Shown here: positions 17,233-25,727 of the stretch, one piece after another
How positions within the stretch are numbered: position 1 is the first letter of the stretch
Layout of the letters: each line of letters begins with the position of its first letter
Source: Paraburkholderia solitsugae
GTDB taxonomy: Bacteria > Pseudomonadota > Gammaproteobacteria > Burkholderiales > Burkholderiaceae
NCBI RefSeq assembly: GCF_013177695.1
Contig: NZ_WOEY01000034.1
Coordinates: 1-35,462 of the forward strand
Reading direction: 5' to 3'
Length of the DNA stretch: 35,462 bases
Program-made: the position numbers and the translations under genes
Notes under the pieces: model-generated
The model's database searches: none
Seen by the model: the letters and a program-made list of their open reading frames with translations, nothing else
What the model was told of the DNA's origin: nothing

Positions 17233-17596
17233 CACTGCAGGGTGCTCAGCAGCCGCCAACTCAAGCCTCCTTGCGCGTCGTCAGCCTATTGTGGGCGCAC
17301 AATTAAGGCTGCACTTGATTTCTACACGGGTGCTCAGCTTTCACCGAACGCTACTTCGTGAAAACTGACCTCCGCGTCCAGGCAGCTCGTTACTTCACGC
17401 CGCCGCTTCCGCCTCGCTAATAATCCTCTGCATTATCACCATAGCTTTTGGCGCGATATTGAGGAGGATGGCAATCGAGCCAGGCGCTTACCTATGTCGC
17501 CAGCTTCACATTGACAGATAGCGCCACTTCCCTGGAGCGCTCACCGATTGGCTTTTACAGGACCGCATTTTCCTTCCGGTCCAGAGAAGAAAAACT
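17233..17596. other. intergenic region before the catabolic module
   Basis: No gene is seen. The stretch is less GC-rich than its surroundings and separates the envelope gene group from the cupin gene promoter repeat. Confidence 0.5.
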
Positions 17597-17678
17597 TGGC
17601 GCGTAAAGTACAAAATTGGGCGGCACAGGTCAAGTTCAGACGGACGACTTGCGATTGAATAGGCACTGGAGATTGCGC
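17597..17678 (+). promoter_or_regulatory. 82-bp promoter-like repeat, copy 1
   Basis: It aligns without gaps to 21412-21493, with roughly three quarters of positions identical. Shared blocks are TGGCGC, AAAGTACAAA, GGCGGCAC followed two bases later by GTCAAGTTC, an AATAGG block and GAGATTG. It ends about 50 bp before the cupin ATG. The GGCAC/GTCAAG block resembles half-site pairs bound by AraC-type regulators, and one such regulator is encoded at 20177-21202. The spared blocks in otherwise diverged non-coding DNA suggest function. Confidence 0.65.
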
Positions 17679-17729
17679 ACGGTTCACGCTGCGCACGCCC
17701 AGCCCTCAACACAATCGGAGACTCATTCC

Positions 17730-18236
17730 ATGAACGCAGAAGCTACGCTAGCCCTCAACGATGTTTCCGCGATCGACACGGTCCATATCGCTGGAAACAC
17801 CACGCCGTGGATTCCCTTCGCGCCGATCAACGACAAGATTCTACTCAAGTACTTCAAAATCAACCCCGTCACGGGCGAAGTGGTCTTGCTCATGAAGGCA
17901 GCCAAAGGCGAAGGCGCGCATATCCATCGCCATACCGGCACGGTGATGGTCTACACCCTCAGTGGTCGCTGGAAATACGACCAGCACGATTGGATCGCGC
18001 AAGCCGGCGATTTCGTGTTTGAGCCCTCGGAGTCGTCACACTCGTTCACGAATCTCTCCGACGACGACAATGGTATGGCGCTCGTGGTGTCGACCGGTGA
18101 GCTCCACTTCCTCGACGAAGACGGCAAGGTCACGTTCGTCGAGACGTGGCGGACGGCTTTGAGCCGCTATCAGGACTACTGCAAAGCCAATGAGTTGCCC
18201 GAGATCGACCTGATCGGCTGCCAGGGCGGCCGTTAA
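17730..18236 (+). CDS. cupin dioxygenase, 2,4'-dihydroxyacetophenone dioxygenase family
   Basis: A 168-aa single-domain cupin. The metal-binding motif is GAHIHRHTGTVMVYTLSG (His64, His66, His68) with a second-motif histidine in EPSESSHSF (His104). This fits the three-histidine iron centre of the dihydroxyacetophenone and acetylacetone dioxygenases, which split C-C bonds next to carbonyls using O2. The ATG at 17730 has CGGAG upstream; an in-frame start at 17616 would translate the promoter repeat. It is the first gene before the hydrolase (50 bp) and dehydrogenase. The substrate is inferred as a diketone or hydroxyketone; the family also has members of unknown function. Confidence 0.85.
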   Translation: MNAEATLALNDVSAIDTVHIAGNTTPWIPFAPINDKILLKYFKINPVTGEVVLLMKAAKGEGAHIHRHTGTVMVYTLSGRWKYDQHDWIAQAGDFVFEPSESSHSFTNLSDDDNGMALVVSTGELHFLDEDGKVTFVETWRTALSRYQDYCKANELPEIDLIGCQGGR

Positions 18237-18286
18237 GCGACGTCCACGCACATGATCCACGCTTCTGCCTCACGGAGATCACGCCG

Positions 18287-19168
18287 ATGACTCACCTTGC
18301 ACCCTCCGCACCGCTTCCGCCCCTGGAAGAGCTGACACTGGCCTGCGGGCCGCATACCCACACAGCTCTGGCCGCGGGGCCGCGGAGCGGGGAGTGCGTT
18401 CTCCTGCTGCATGGGTGGCCGGAATTCGCCGACTGTTGGCGCGAGATTCTGGCCGCGCTCGGCGCAGCAGGCTATCGGGCAGTCGCAGTGGATCAGCGCG
18501 GCTACGCTGAGAACGCCCGGCCGAAAGACATTGCGTCCTACGCCGCCGGGCACCTCCACTCGGACGCCCTGACATTCGCCAATCAACTGGGCGCAGGACG
18601 CTTCCATCTGATTGCCCACGATTGGGGCGGACTGGTTGCGTGGGGGCTCGCCTCGACGCATGCACACCGCGTGAATTCGCTGTCCGTGCTGGCTACGCCA
18701 CATCCGTTAGCGCTGCAAGCGGCGCTCCATCAAGAAGACCAATACCAGCGCCTGGATTATGTTCGTTCCTTTCGTCAACCAGGGGGTGTCCCAGAGCAAC
18801 GCCTGCTGGCGGACGGAGCAGCGGCGCTGCGGGCCGCATACGCCGGACGCGTTCCAGCTTCGCTGGTGGACGAAAACGTGCGGCGTCTCAGCGAACCGGG
18901 CGCGCTTTCCGCGACGTTGAACTGGTATCGCGCGCTCCCCGACGATCTGTCTTATCCCGCAGGCCGCATTGCCGTCCCGACACTCTACGTTTGGGGATCC
19001 GAAGACCGCGCCCTGGGCCGCGAAGCCGCACTGCTCACGGGAGGCTTTGTCGACGGACCCTACCGCTTCGCAATACTCGAGGGGGCAAGTCACTGGCTCC
19101 CGGAAGAAGCGCCGGACCGGATCATCCCATTGCTGCTCGACCATCTCGCCGACTCGCCGTTGGCGTGA
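18287..19168 (+). CDS. alpha/beta hydrolase, epoxide-hydrolase/dehalogenase type
   Basis: A 293-aa cytosolic alpha/beta hydrolase. It has the oxyanion motif HGWPE (42-46), an aspartate nucleophile in AHDWGG (Asp112), a likely acid Asp240 (YVWGSEDRALG) and the catalytic His269 (EGASHWLPEEAP). The cap segment LNWYRAL (211-217) matches the NWYR motif of epoxide hydrolases, with a tyrosine that can polarise the epoxide. Haloacetate dehalogenases share the same triad, so epoxide against C-halogen chemistry cannot be decided from the sequence. GGAG precedes the ATG. It is the middle gene of the cupin operon. Confidence 0.87.
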   Translation: MTHLAPSAPLPPLEELTLACGPHTHTALAAGPRSGECVLLLHGWPEFADCWREILAALGAAGYRAVAVDQRGYAENARPKDIASYAAGHLHSDALTFANQLGAGRFHLIAHDWGGLVAWGLASTHAHRVNSLSVLATPHPLALQAALHQEDQYQRLDYVRSFRQPGGVPEQRLLADGAAALRAAYAGRVPASLVDENVRRLSEPGALSATLNWYRALPDDLSYPAGRIAVPTLYVWGSEDRALGREAALLTGGFVDGPYRFAILEGASHWLPEEAPDRIIPLLLDHLADSPLA

Positions 19169-19230
19169 ATCCTCGTACCGGCAAAAGATCCGGCCCATCC
19201 GATCTACGATACGCACCGTACCCGTCACTC

Positions 19231-20157
19231 ATGCCTACTCATTCCCTAAACGACAATCAGCCGATCGCACGCGTCATGGTGGCCGGCACCGGCGTGCTGG
19301 GCGCGCAGATCGCCTTTCAGTGCGCGTTTTCCGGTATCGACGTCGTAGCCTACGACGTCGATACCGCCTGCCTCGATCGCGCGAACGCACGTTTTGATGC
19401 GCTAGGGCGCGTCTACGCTGCGGACCTCGGCGCGTCTCGCGAGCAGATCGAAGCGACGCTGGCACGCATCGAGGGCAATACCGACCTCGGTTCGGCCGTC
19501 GCCGGCACGGGCCTCGTCATCGAAGCGATCCCCGAGGATCTGGCAATCAAGCAGTCTTTCTACCGTTCGCTGTCGGCTGTAGCGCCGGCCGACACCATCT
19601 TTGCGAGCAACTCGTCAACGCTGGTGCCGAGTCAGTTCGCCATGTTCACCGACCGGCCCGAGCGCGTGCTGAGCCTGCATTTCGCGCACGAAGTGTGGAA
19701 GAACAACATTGCCGAAATCATGGGACATCCGGGCACCGACCCCGCCGTATTCGCGCACATGGTGCAGTTCGCACACCGTATTGGCATGGTGCCTCTACCG
19801 CTGCGCAAGGAGCAGCCCGGCTACCTGCTGAATACCATGCTCGTCCCGATGCTGATCGCCGCGCTGAGTCTGCTGGTCAATGAGGTCGCCGACATGCAGA
19901 CGATCGACAAAGCCTGGATGATTGCAAAGGCGGATCGAATTGGCCCATTCGGCATTCTCGACGGAATCGGCATGACGACCGTCTATAACGTCACGCGAGC
20001 GCTCGCGGAACGTACGGGCGATTCGACACATCGGCGCATTGCGGAATACGTGAAAACGCATTTCATCGATACCGGGTATATCGGCGAGTCAGTGGGACGC
20101 GGCTTCTATCGATATCCTGATCCGGAATTCCTGAATCCAACGTTCGTCGCCGCGTGA
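19231..20157 (+). CDS. 3-hydroxyacyl-CoA dehydrogenase
   Basis: A 308-aa NAD-dependent dehydrogenase. The Rossmann motif is VAGTGVLGAQIA (Gly19, Gly21, Gly24) with the NAD-selecting acid in YDVD. It also has ASNSSTL, the catalytic His150 in SLHFAHEVWKNNIAEIMG with the paired Glu162, and Asn201 in PGYLLNTML. The HEVWKNN variant belongs to a subgroup distinct from the usual HFFNPV dehydrogenases, so the acyl chain may be short or unusual. The ATG at 19231 follows the hydrolase stop by 62 bp; longer frames on this strand overlap the hydrolase and are not supported. It is the last gene of the operon, tail to tail with the AraC regulator (19-bp gap). Confidence 0.9.
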   Translation: MPTHSLNDNQPIARVMVAGTGVLGAQIAFQCAFSGIDVVAYDVDTACLDRANARFDALGRVYAADLGASREQIEATLARIEGNTDLGSAVAGTGLVIEAIPEDLAIKQSFYRSLSAVAPADTIFASNSSTLVPSQFAMFTDRPERVLSLHFAHEVWKNNIAEIMGHPGTDPAVFAHMVQFAHRIGMVPLPLRKEQPGYLLNTMLVPMLIAALSLLVNEVADMQTIDKAWMIAKADRIGPFGILDGIGMTTVYNVTRALAERTGDSTHRRIAEYVKTHFIDTGYIGESVGRGFYRYPDPEFLNPTFVAA

Positions 20158-20176
20158 AACGCAGGGCAGGCTATTG

Positions 20177-21202
20177 CTAATCAGCAGAGCGTCCGGGGTC
20201 AGCCTCGTGACGCATTGCTCGAAACTGCCGGGGCGTGACGCCCCGCAGTCGCTTGAACGCACGGCTAAATGCGCTTTGCTGCGAATAACCGAGCAGTTCC
20301 GAGATCTCGGCGAGACGCAGGTTCGACTGCTGCACATACTTCAGTGCGAGATCTTCACGAACTTGTTCCCGCAGTTCATCGAACGTCGTGCGGGCCTCTG
20401 AGAGGCGCCGTTGCAAGGACCGCGGGGACATTGCGAGCGCTCGCGCTATGGCGTTGAGCGAACTGTCCGTGAACGGCAAAAGCGCGCGAATCATCGTTTG
20501 CGTGCGTACCGCCCATAGGGCCTCCACCTGGGATCTTTCTCGCCGCAAATGTGCCTCGAGCACACGATGCGCGTTACGGCGAAGTTGTGTCACCGGACGC
20601 GTCACCGTACCGCGATCGAGGACAATCGCGTTTCTGTCCTGATTGAACTCGAGGGATGCGCCAAACGTGCGCCTGTGCATTGTGCAGTCCGCAGGCGCCG
20701 AATGACGGAATTGCACAACGGCCGGTTGCCAGGCAGTACCGCAGATGGCACGCAAATACTGCATACCGTTAGCAAGACCCAGTTCAACTGCCTGAACCTC
20801 TCCGGGACCGGAAGCGTTTTCAAGGTCGTAAGTCAAAACCATCCCCTGATCGTCCCGCACAGCCCGTACAGAAGACATCGATGTATGTAGTACGTAGAAC
20901 TCCGCAAGCGTATCCATCGCCTCTCCGATGGTACGCGCGCCATGCATCATGACAAGGATCGGCCCCAGGACCGCCAGGCCCTGATATTCGGCGAGCCTCA
21001 GTCCAAAGTTCCGGCATTGCGTAACTTCGGCAGCTAGCGAAAGGAATCGAAGCACTTGCGCACCCCGGATCGGCACATCCGCGGAACGGAGCGCAAGCTC
21101 CGGCAGATCGGTTCCGGCCGCAACCAGCTCGGGTTGAACGCCGAGTACCTCAAGCAGAGCAGCAGCTCCGGTCAACACAACACTGGGTAGGTAGCCTTGC
21201 AT
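20177..21202 (-). CDS. AraC-family transcriptional regulator
   Basis: A 341-aa regulator. The N-terminal ~200 residues match the arabinose-binding-like domain found in OruR/ArgR-type members (FGLRLAEYQGLAVLGPILVMM, TIGEAMDTLAEFYVLHT). The C-terminal double helix-turn-helix spans 247-328, ending in the AraC signature LGYSQQSAFSRAFKRLRGVTPRQF. It lies between the two 82-bp promoter-like repeats and faces the dehydrogenase gene. It most likely controls the cupin operon, and perhaps the porin gene, in response to the pathway substrate. No clear ribosome-binding site was seen before the ATG at 21202, but no better start is available. Confidence 0.92.
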   Translation of the reverse strand: MQGYLPSVVLTGAAALLEVLGVQPELVAAGTDLPELALRSADVPIRGAQVLRFLSLAAEVTQCRNFGLRLAEYQGLAVLGPILVMMHGARTIGEAMDTLAEFYVLHTSMSSVRAVRDDQGMVLTYDLENASGPGEVQAVELGLANGMQYLRAICGTAWQPAVVQFRHSAPADCTMHRRTFGASLEFNQDRNAIVLDRGTVTRPVTQLRRNAHRVLEAHLRRERSQVEALWAVRTQTMIRALLPFTDSSLNAIARALAMSPRSLQRRLSEARTTFDELREQVREDLALKYVQQSNLRLAEISELLGYSQQSAFSRAFKRLRGVTPRQFRAMRHEADPGRSAD

Positions 21203-21411
21203 TCTATATACGGATCGTCACTTGAGATGGTTCCCTGCGAGAGGGAATTTACCCGATGGTATCGCGTTGTCGAATGAAACAGTACGCGCATTTGGCGCGG
21301 GGTCTCATTCGCAACCATTTTGTCTTGCAGGGCTTGCCGCATACCGCGACGCAGGTGTTGAACGGACCGTAGAAGATGATCCGGCTAGCTGGCACGCTGT
21401 CTGACGAGATG

Positions 21412-21493
21412 TGGCGCACAAAGTACAAATTCCGGCGGCACGAGTCAAGTTCCCACGCGTGAATTGCGCGTAAATAGGGACCAGAGATTGTGC
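21412..21493 (+). promoter_or_regulatory. 82-bp promoter-like repeat, copy 2
   Basis: Gapless match to 17597-17678, in the same orientation. It sits 210 bp upstream of the AraC start (pointing away from it) and about 355 bp upstream of the porin ATG. It may drive the porin gene with a long leader or serve autoregulation of the AraC gene. Confidence 0.6.
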
Positions 21494-21847
21494 AACGGCA
21501 ACACTGTCGAATAGACCACGATCTAATCAAGATGATCGCCTCGTCACGTGGTCGGGATCTACTGGCTGTACAAGGAGGAGCGCGGAAATTCGTTGCTGGG
21601 CGCGGGACTATTTGTCACGTGTTGGGCACCCAGTTTCGAGTTGATCTGCTAAACCTCGAGAGAAACAATCGGCAAGTGCATGGAGCATGATTAGGCATCC
21701 AAAATTTATAACGATATATATAACGCGTCGGTCTGGTCGCGTCTACGCGCAACGCTCTACTCAACGCGACAACACCGAATCACACCACCGTTCACCCCGG
21801 TATCACGCCATTCATTTACATACTATGAACTAAAGGAGACACCCTTC
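21494..21847. other. leader region upstream of the porin gene
   Basis: No supported gene is seen. A short frame at 21548-21652 reads like a membrane-protein remnant (IYWLYKEERGNSLLGAG) but has no start or family match that I can name. The stretch 21700-21725 is AT-rich, with TATAACG twice, and may contain the main porin promoter. GGAG lies just before the porin ATG. Confidence 0.4.
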
Positions 21848-22954
21848 ATGACGAAAAAGATTTCCACCATTCGTGCCATTCGAGACGCCGCCGTCGGCTG
21901 CGCCTGCACACTAGCCGTCACATTCGCCAGCGCACCCGCCGCTCATGCGCAAAGTAGCATCACCCTTTACGGCATCACCGACGCCTCGATCCTCTATACC
22001 AGCAAGACACTCAACCTCTCCACCGGCGCCAGCGAAGGACACCAGTTTTCCTTTGAATCCGCCGGCGAAAACGCGTCTCGCTTCGGCCTGCGCGGAACCG
22101 AGGATCTCGGCGGCGGACTCGCCGCCATCTTCACCCTCGAAAGCGGCATTGACATCTCCAACGGGGGATTCGGGAACTCCAACGGCGAGTTCTTTGGCCG
22201 CCAGGCTTGGGTCGGCGTCACCGGCGGCTTCGGCACCCTCACCGCCGGCCTTCAGTTTTCGCCTTTCCTGTTGTCCATCTTCGCGAACGACCCCCGGGAC
22301 CTCAAGCAGTTTGGCAGCGGGCTCGTCAGCTATGTCGACAACGTCATCGTCACCGGCCTCTTCAACCCCAACTCCGTTATGTACACGTCGCCCGAGATCG
22401 CCGGCATCCAGGGCCGCGCGATGTACGCATTCGGTGGGTCTCCGGGTAACTTCCAGGCCGGACAGCAGTATTCAGCCGGGCTCACATATCACTACAGCGG
22501 CTTGCTGATCACCGCCGCGATGTATAGCGGCAACCCCGGCGGCTCCGCGGCCACCATCCCGAACCCTAGCACCATCGCCTTCTCCGGGCGCAACATCGGC
22601 GCCACCTACTACTTCGACCGCCTGACTGTCAAAGCCACTTACACGCTCTACAAGGTCGCTGGCTCCTTCGATAACCGCGTGATCTCCGGCGGCCTCGCCT
22701 ACAAGCTCACACCCGCCCTCTCCCTCGACGGCGGCGCCTGGTACACTCGCGACGGCAACGACTCGAACAACCATTCGATCCTCGGCTCGCTCGGCGTCGA
22801 TTACTCGCTGTCCAAGCGCACCACGCTCTATAGCCAGGTCGCCTACGTCAACAATCATGGGGGCATGAACACCGGCCTCGCAATCAACGGCGCGCTCTTT
22901 GGCGTACCGGGTTCCCAGTTCGCCGCCGACCTCGGCATTCGCCACTCGTTCTGA
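21848..22954 (+). CDS. Gram-negative trimeric porin (Burkholderia type)
   Basis: A 368-aa outer-membrane general porin. The signal peptide ends in SAPAAHA, and the mature start QSSITLYGITDASILY is the signature first strand of this betaproteobacterial family. It also has SRFGLRGTEDLGGGLAAIFTLESG, FGRQAWVGVTGGFGTLTAGLQ and the C-terminal aromatic strand ending LGIRHSF. A strong GGAG precedes the ATG. The family makes 16-strand trimers that let small solutes through the outer membrane. Its place next to the cupin operon and a shared promoter repeat suggests uptake of the pathway substrate, but many general porins lie near unrelated genes. Confidence 0.95.
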   Translation: MTKKISTIRAIRDAAVGCACTLAVTFASAPAAHAQSSITLYGITDASILYTSKTLNLSTGASEGHQFSFESAGENASRFGLRGTEDLGGGLAAIFTLESGIDISNGGFGNSNGEFFGRQAWVGVTGGFGTLTAGLQFSPFLLSIFANDPRDLKQFGSGLVSYVDNVIVTGLFNPNSVMYTSPEIAGIQGRAMYAFGGSPGNFQAGQQYSAGLTYHYSGLLITAAMYSGNPGGSAATIPNPSTIAFSGRNIGATYYFDRLTVKATYTLYKVAGSFDNRVISGGLAYKLTPALSLDGGAWYTRDGNDSNNHSILGSLGVDYSLSKRTTLYSQVAYVNNHGGMNTGLAINGALFGVPGSQFAADLGIRHSF

Positions 22955-22969
22955 ACGTTCCCAGACGAC

Positions 22970-22993
22970 TGCGGTCGGGGGATACCGGCCGCA
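22970..22993. terminator. hairpin between convergent genes
   Basis: Arms 22970-22978 and 22985-22993 pair at 8 of 9 positions, GC-rich, with a 6-base loop. It lies between the porin stop and the convergent DUF1269 gene and could end transcripts from either side. There is no T-run. Confidence 0.4.
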
Positions 22994-23022
22994 ACGCGAC
23001 CAGGGCGACTCATTACGCGGCG

Positions 23023-23532
23023 TCACGGAAACGCCGGAATCGTCGGGTCCGTTCCCTGGATGTCGGCCTCGGCGTGACGCAGCTTGATCACCTCCTCGAT
23101 TTCTTCGACGCGATCTTTCGCGACGTCGACCATCATCAGCAGTTCGCCTTTTTCTATAGCCTGTTCAAAGCGCTTGAGCCGCGTATTCGGTACATCGACG
23201 CCAATCATCGTCGCCGTCCATGCACCAAAGCCGGCGCCACAGAGCGTGATTGCCACGACCGCGCCGCCTGCAATCGTCAGGCCGGCCGGCGGGAACGCCA
23301 GTGCGACCAGCCCGGCCAGCGTCCCCGTGAGGCCGCCCATCGCCACCCCTCTCGCGAGGGCGGGCAACAGATCGCTGCGTTGCGCCAGGGTTGCTTCTGG
23401 CAAATCCTCGAGCGGCACATTGTGATTGGCGATCACGTGGATATGTCGCCACTCGACCCGCAATAACAGAAGTTCGTTGATAGTCATCTGTGCACTATGC
23501 ACATTCGGCAATAGCAAATAGATACGTCTCAT
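23023..23532 (-). CDS. DUF1269-like membrane protein
   Basis: A 169-aa protein. The N-terminal half begins like a regulator-type ferredoxin fold (MRRIYLLLPNVHSAQMTINELL). A long glycine-rich hydrophobic hairpin (about 65-110: ALARGVAMGGLTGTLAGLVALAFPPAG, then GAVVAITLCGAGFGAW) follows. The soluble C-terminal part has IEKGELLMMVDVAKDRVEEIEEVIKLRHAEADIQG. This matches DUF1269-type proteins with a glycine-zipper-like segment, whose function is unknown. GGGAGAAGG lies before the ATG. It is convergent with the porin gene. Confidence 0.8.
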   Translation of the reverse strand: MRRIYLLLPNVHSAQMTINELLLLRVEWRHIHVIANHNVPLEDLPEATLAQRSDLLPALARGVAMGGLTGTLAGLVALAFPPAGLTIAGGAVVAITLCGAGFGAWTATMIGVDVPNTRLKRFEQAIEKGELLMMVDVAKDRVEEIEEVIKLRHAEADIQGTDPTIPAFP

Positions 23533-24149
23533 GTCCTTCTCCCGAACGGTGGTTCACCCGTCCCGAAGCATCGGGAGGGTGTCCTTTCCATACCGCAACT
23601 CGAGTGAGGTTATTCCCGAAGGACTGGCGCGTTGGCAACCGACCGGGAATAAATCCGGCTTTGGGACGGTTTTTCAGCTTGCAGCCACGCAGTTTGTGAA
23701 TGTGTGGCCAGGGATGGAGCGACCTGATGCCGTTGATCTGCACCAGCAACATGCCAGGCGACGCGGTCGCGAATGCATCATGTTTTGCCTGCACCCTTGG
23801 TAACTTTGGGAATAAGCGGCGCCCGCTCCCGGTATACCGTAGTGTGAGCCCGCCTGATGAAGACTACAGCGTTCCATCCTCTCGCATTGAAGCGAGCAGA
23901 GAAAAAATGGAACGCGGTGTCCAACGTTCTGGAGCACTGGATTCCGGTCGGTTGCGATGCATACGACGAGAATGTGTTTATGCCGTGGATCAAGGAATCC
24001 TTACAGGAGCAAACAGTGGCTTTGCTTCGAACCTGTCTCCGACAGTAAGGCCTCTACGACGCATGTGGTCCGACGGAACCCGGTTGAGTTTTCCGCGCGC
24101 GTCATGATGCCGAAGCAGCAACCTCCCGCCATTTATATTGGAGTCCAAA
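23533..24149. other. intergenic region with inverted repeat and one doubtful short frame
   Basis: A perfect 9-bp inverted repeat (TTATTCCCG at 23610-23618, CGGGAATAA at 23644-23652) has a 25-bp spacer. A 63-codon frame at 23857-24048 (plus strand, MKTTAFHPLALKRAEKKWNA) reads like a protein but lacks a ribosome-binding site. I see nothing else I can support. Confidence 0.35.
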
Positions 24150-24491
24150 GTGAATAAGCGGACCATGATTTTCTCCCTGATTCTCGCCGCCACAGCGGGC
24201 ATTTCGATCAACGCGCAGGCTCAAGAGAAGACCCGTGCGCAGGTGCGGCAGGAATTGATTGAAGCCGACCGCAACGGTCTGAATTTCGTGAGTAACACGT
24301 CGTACCCCGACGTTGCGCCGATCTTTGAACAGCAGGTCGCGCGGCTCAAGCAGCAAAACAGCGACAGTGGGATGGGTGTTGCAACGACAGGCACAAGCGA
24401 TGCCGGCCACATCAAACGGGAGACGCCTCCCTCAGTTCCGTCGACCTGCGTCGGACCTGTCAGCTTCTGCGATATTTTTTTCGGCTCTTGA
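24150..24491 (+). CDS. DUF4148 exported protein
   Basis: A 113-aa protein with a signal peptide (IFSLILAATAGISINAQA) followed by KTRAQVRQELIEADRNGLNF, which is the DUF4148 motif common in Burkholderia periplasmic proteins. The C-terminal half is polar and has two cysteines near the end (CVGPVSFC). The start is GTG at 24150 with GGAG seven bases upstream; an in-frame TTG four codons earlier overlaps that site. Function is unknown. It stands alone in its direction. Confidence 0.82.
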   Translation: MNKRTMIFSLILAATAGISINAQAQEKTRAQVRQELIEADRNGLNFVSNTSYPDVAPIFEQQVARLKQQNSDSGMGVATTGTSDAGHIKRETPPSVPSTCVGPVSFCDIFFGS

Positions 24492-24718
24492 GCCACGCGC
24501 CACCGCGCTACGCTAGAAGTGGTTTCATAAACGCCCCGTGTTAACTTCTCGGGTGCCGTGTTAGCTTGCCTGGCATGGCACGACGAGAAAAACTTGCAGA
24601 AGAGCAAGGGTACGAAGCTCGTGGTTTTTTCAGATGCTCATGGTATTTCACTCGCCGTGCCACTCTGCCCCATATTTACTTCTTGAACGTCATCAGCGGA
24701 TTCCAAACCAAGCCGCGA

Positions 24719-25318
24719 CTACAAACCGAGATCCGCTTTCATTGTGCTCATGTGATCGACTACGCGTCGCGCATAGCCCCTGGCGCCCCCGCTATAGCGA
24801 TATAACGCGTTCTCGAGATTTCCGTCTGCCGATCTTATGTAATTCTGAAGAATTTCTGACCCGATTCGGACATTCGTTCGCGCGTCAGTCAAATCGGACG
24901 TGCGAAGGACGCGGTCTCTGTGCTGAGATGGAAGCACTTGCATGAGTCCCTTGGCGCCGACCACACTTATCGCGAATCGGTCGAAACTAGATTCGACCGC
25001 GATCACTGCAAGTAATAAGAACGGCGAGATTGTGTAGCGCCTGGCTGCGTTCAGCACCGCGTGACTGATTTCCAATGCGTCGGGCAACCCTATATGAAAG
25101 CGGGCGCTCACAACAGTTGCGATTTCCTCTGCTGTGGGCGTGCCCTCTCGGGGCGCGTCGAAAGTGTGAGTGGGCGTTTGCCAAACCTGCGAATCAGCGC
25201 CATAACACAGTCCCGCTAGCGACCCGAAGACCACAATTGCCGCGAAGACAATACCGTGGAGGCGGTGCGCAATAGCGCGTGGCCAATCAATAAAATCTTC
25301 GCTCAGGTCCGCAAACAT
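24719..25318 (-). CDS. lytic transglycosylase (SLT domain)
   Basis: A 199-aa protein with an N-terminal membrane or signal segment (GIVFAAIVVFGSLAGLCYG). The SLT fold spans residues ~80-195: SPFLLLAVIAVESSFDRFAISVVGAKGLMQV with the catalytic Glu109 in the ES motif and GLMQV at 124-128. Then come NVRIGSEILQNYI and ALYRYSGGA, close to the AYNAG-type motif. It cleaves peptidoglycan glycan strands between MurNAc and GlcNAc without water. AGGAA lies upstream of the ATG. It has no secretion-system or conjugation genes beside it, so it may serve general wall turnover or be a remnant of an accessory system. Confidence 0.88.
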   Translation of the reverse strand: MFADLSEDFIDWPRAIAHRLHGIVFAAIVVFGSLAGLCYGADSQVWQTPTHTFDAPREGTPTAEEIATVVSARFHIGLPDALEISHAVLNAARRYTISPFLLLAVIAVESSFDRFAISVVGAKGLMQVLPSQHRDRVLRTSDLTDARTNVRIGSEILQNYIRSADGNLENALYRYSGGARGYARRVVDHMSTMKADLGL

Positions 25319-25454
25319 AGCCTATGTTCCTGAAAATTATTACCGCGTGCCAAGAGCATTCCTCAGGTAGGCACGGGGCTGCATTGACGGACACTTTCGT
25401 CGCTGACACGCTCAAATGACGGCCGCCCAAGCGTTTGGCCGGCGCAGGTATCAT

Positions 25455-25727
25455 TCAATAGAATTTCGTCATCGGACGCGGTGTCGCTGGCGGAAAAACA
25501 TTCCACGTACCGTCGATGTGCCGGAAGAACAAGAAGGAAATCCGTCGCTCCTGTCGCGACACCTCGACGCGCACGAAGCGAGTGCCGCCGATTGCCATTC
25601 GACTGAAGTCGCTCACTCGGGCAGGTGCGGCCGGCGTTGGCCTAAGCCATTTCTCCACCACAGAACGAAGCGATCGCTGCGCGAATCTCACACGCTCTGG
25701 TGCGGAATTCACTGTAATTGGACTCAT
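25455..25727 (-). CDS. small protein of unknown function, paralogue A
   Basis: A 90-aa cytosolic protein. Its core (VVEKWLRPTPAAPARV, then FLFFRHIDGTWNVFPP) matches the protein at 33251-33469, with about 35 of 62 aligned residues identical and no gaps. The aromatic ending FFRHxDGTWxVFPP looks like a small beta sheet. I chose the ATG at 25727 because GGAGG sits eight bases before it; an ATG five codons earlier overlaps that GGAGG. I know no name or function for the family. Confidence 0.75.
   Translation of the reverse strand: MSPITVNSAPERVRFAQRSLRSVVEKWLRPTPAAPARVSDFSRMAIGGTRFVRVEVSRQERRISFLFFRHIDGTWNVFPPATPRPMTKFY

Noticed and set aside
23857..24048. 63-codon plus-strand frame that reads like a protein
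   Set aside because: No ribosome-binding site and no recognised family; mentioned only in the note on the gap.
24566..24805. 79-codon plus-strand frame (MARREKLAEEQGYEARGFF)
   Set aside because: It overlaps the 3' end of the lytic transglycosylase gene, lacks a ribosome-binding site and becomes antisense-like after about 45 codons.
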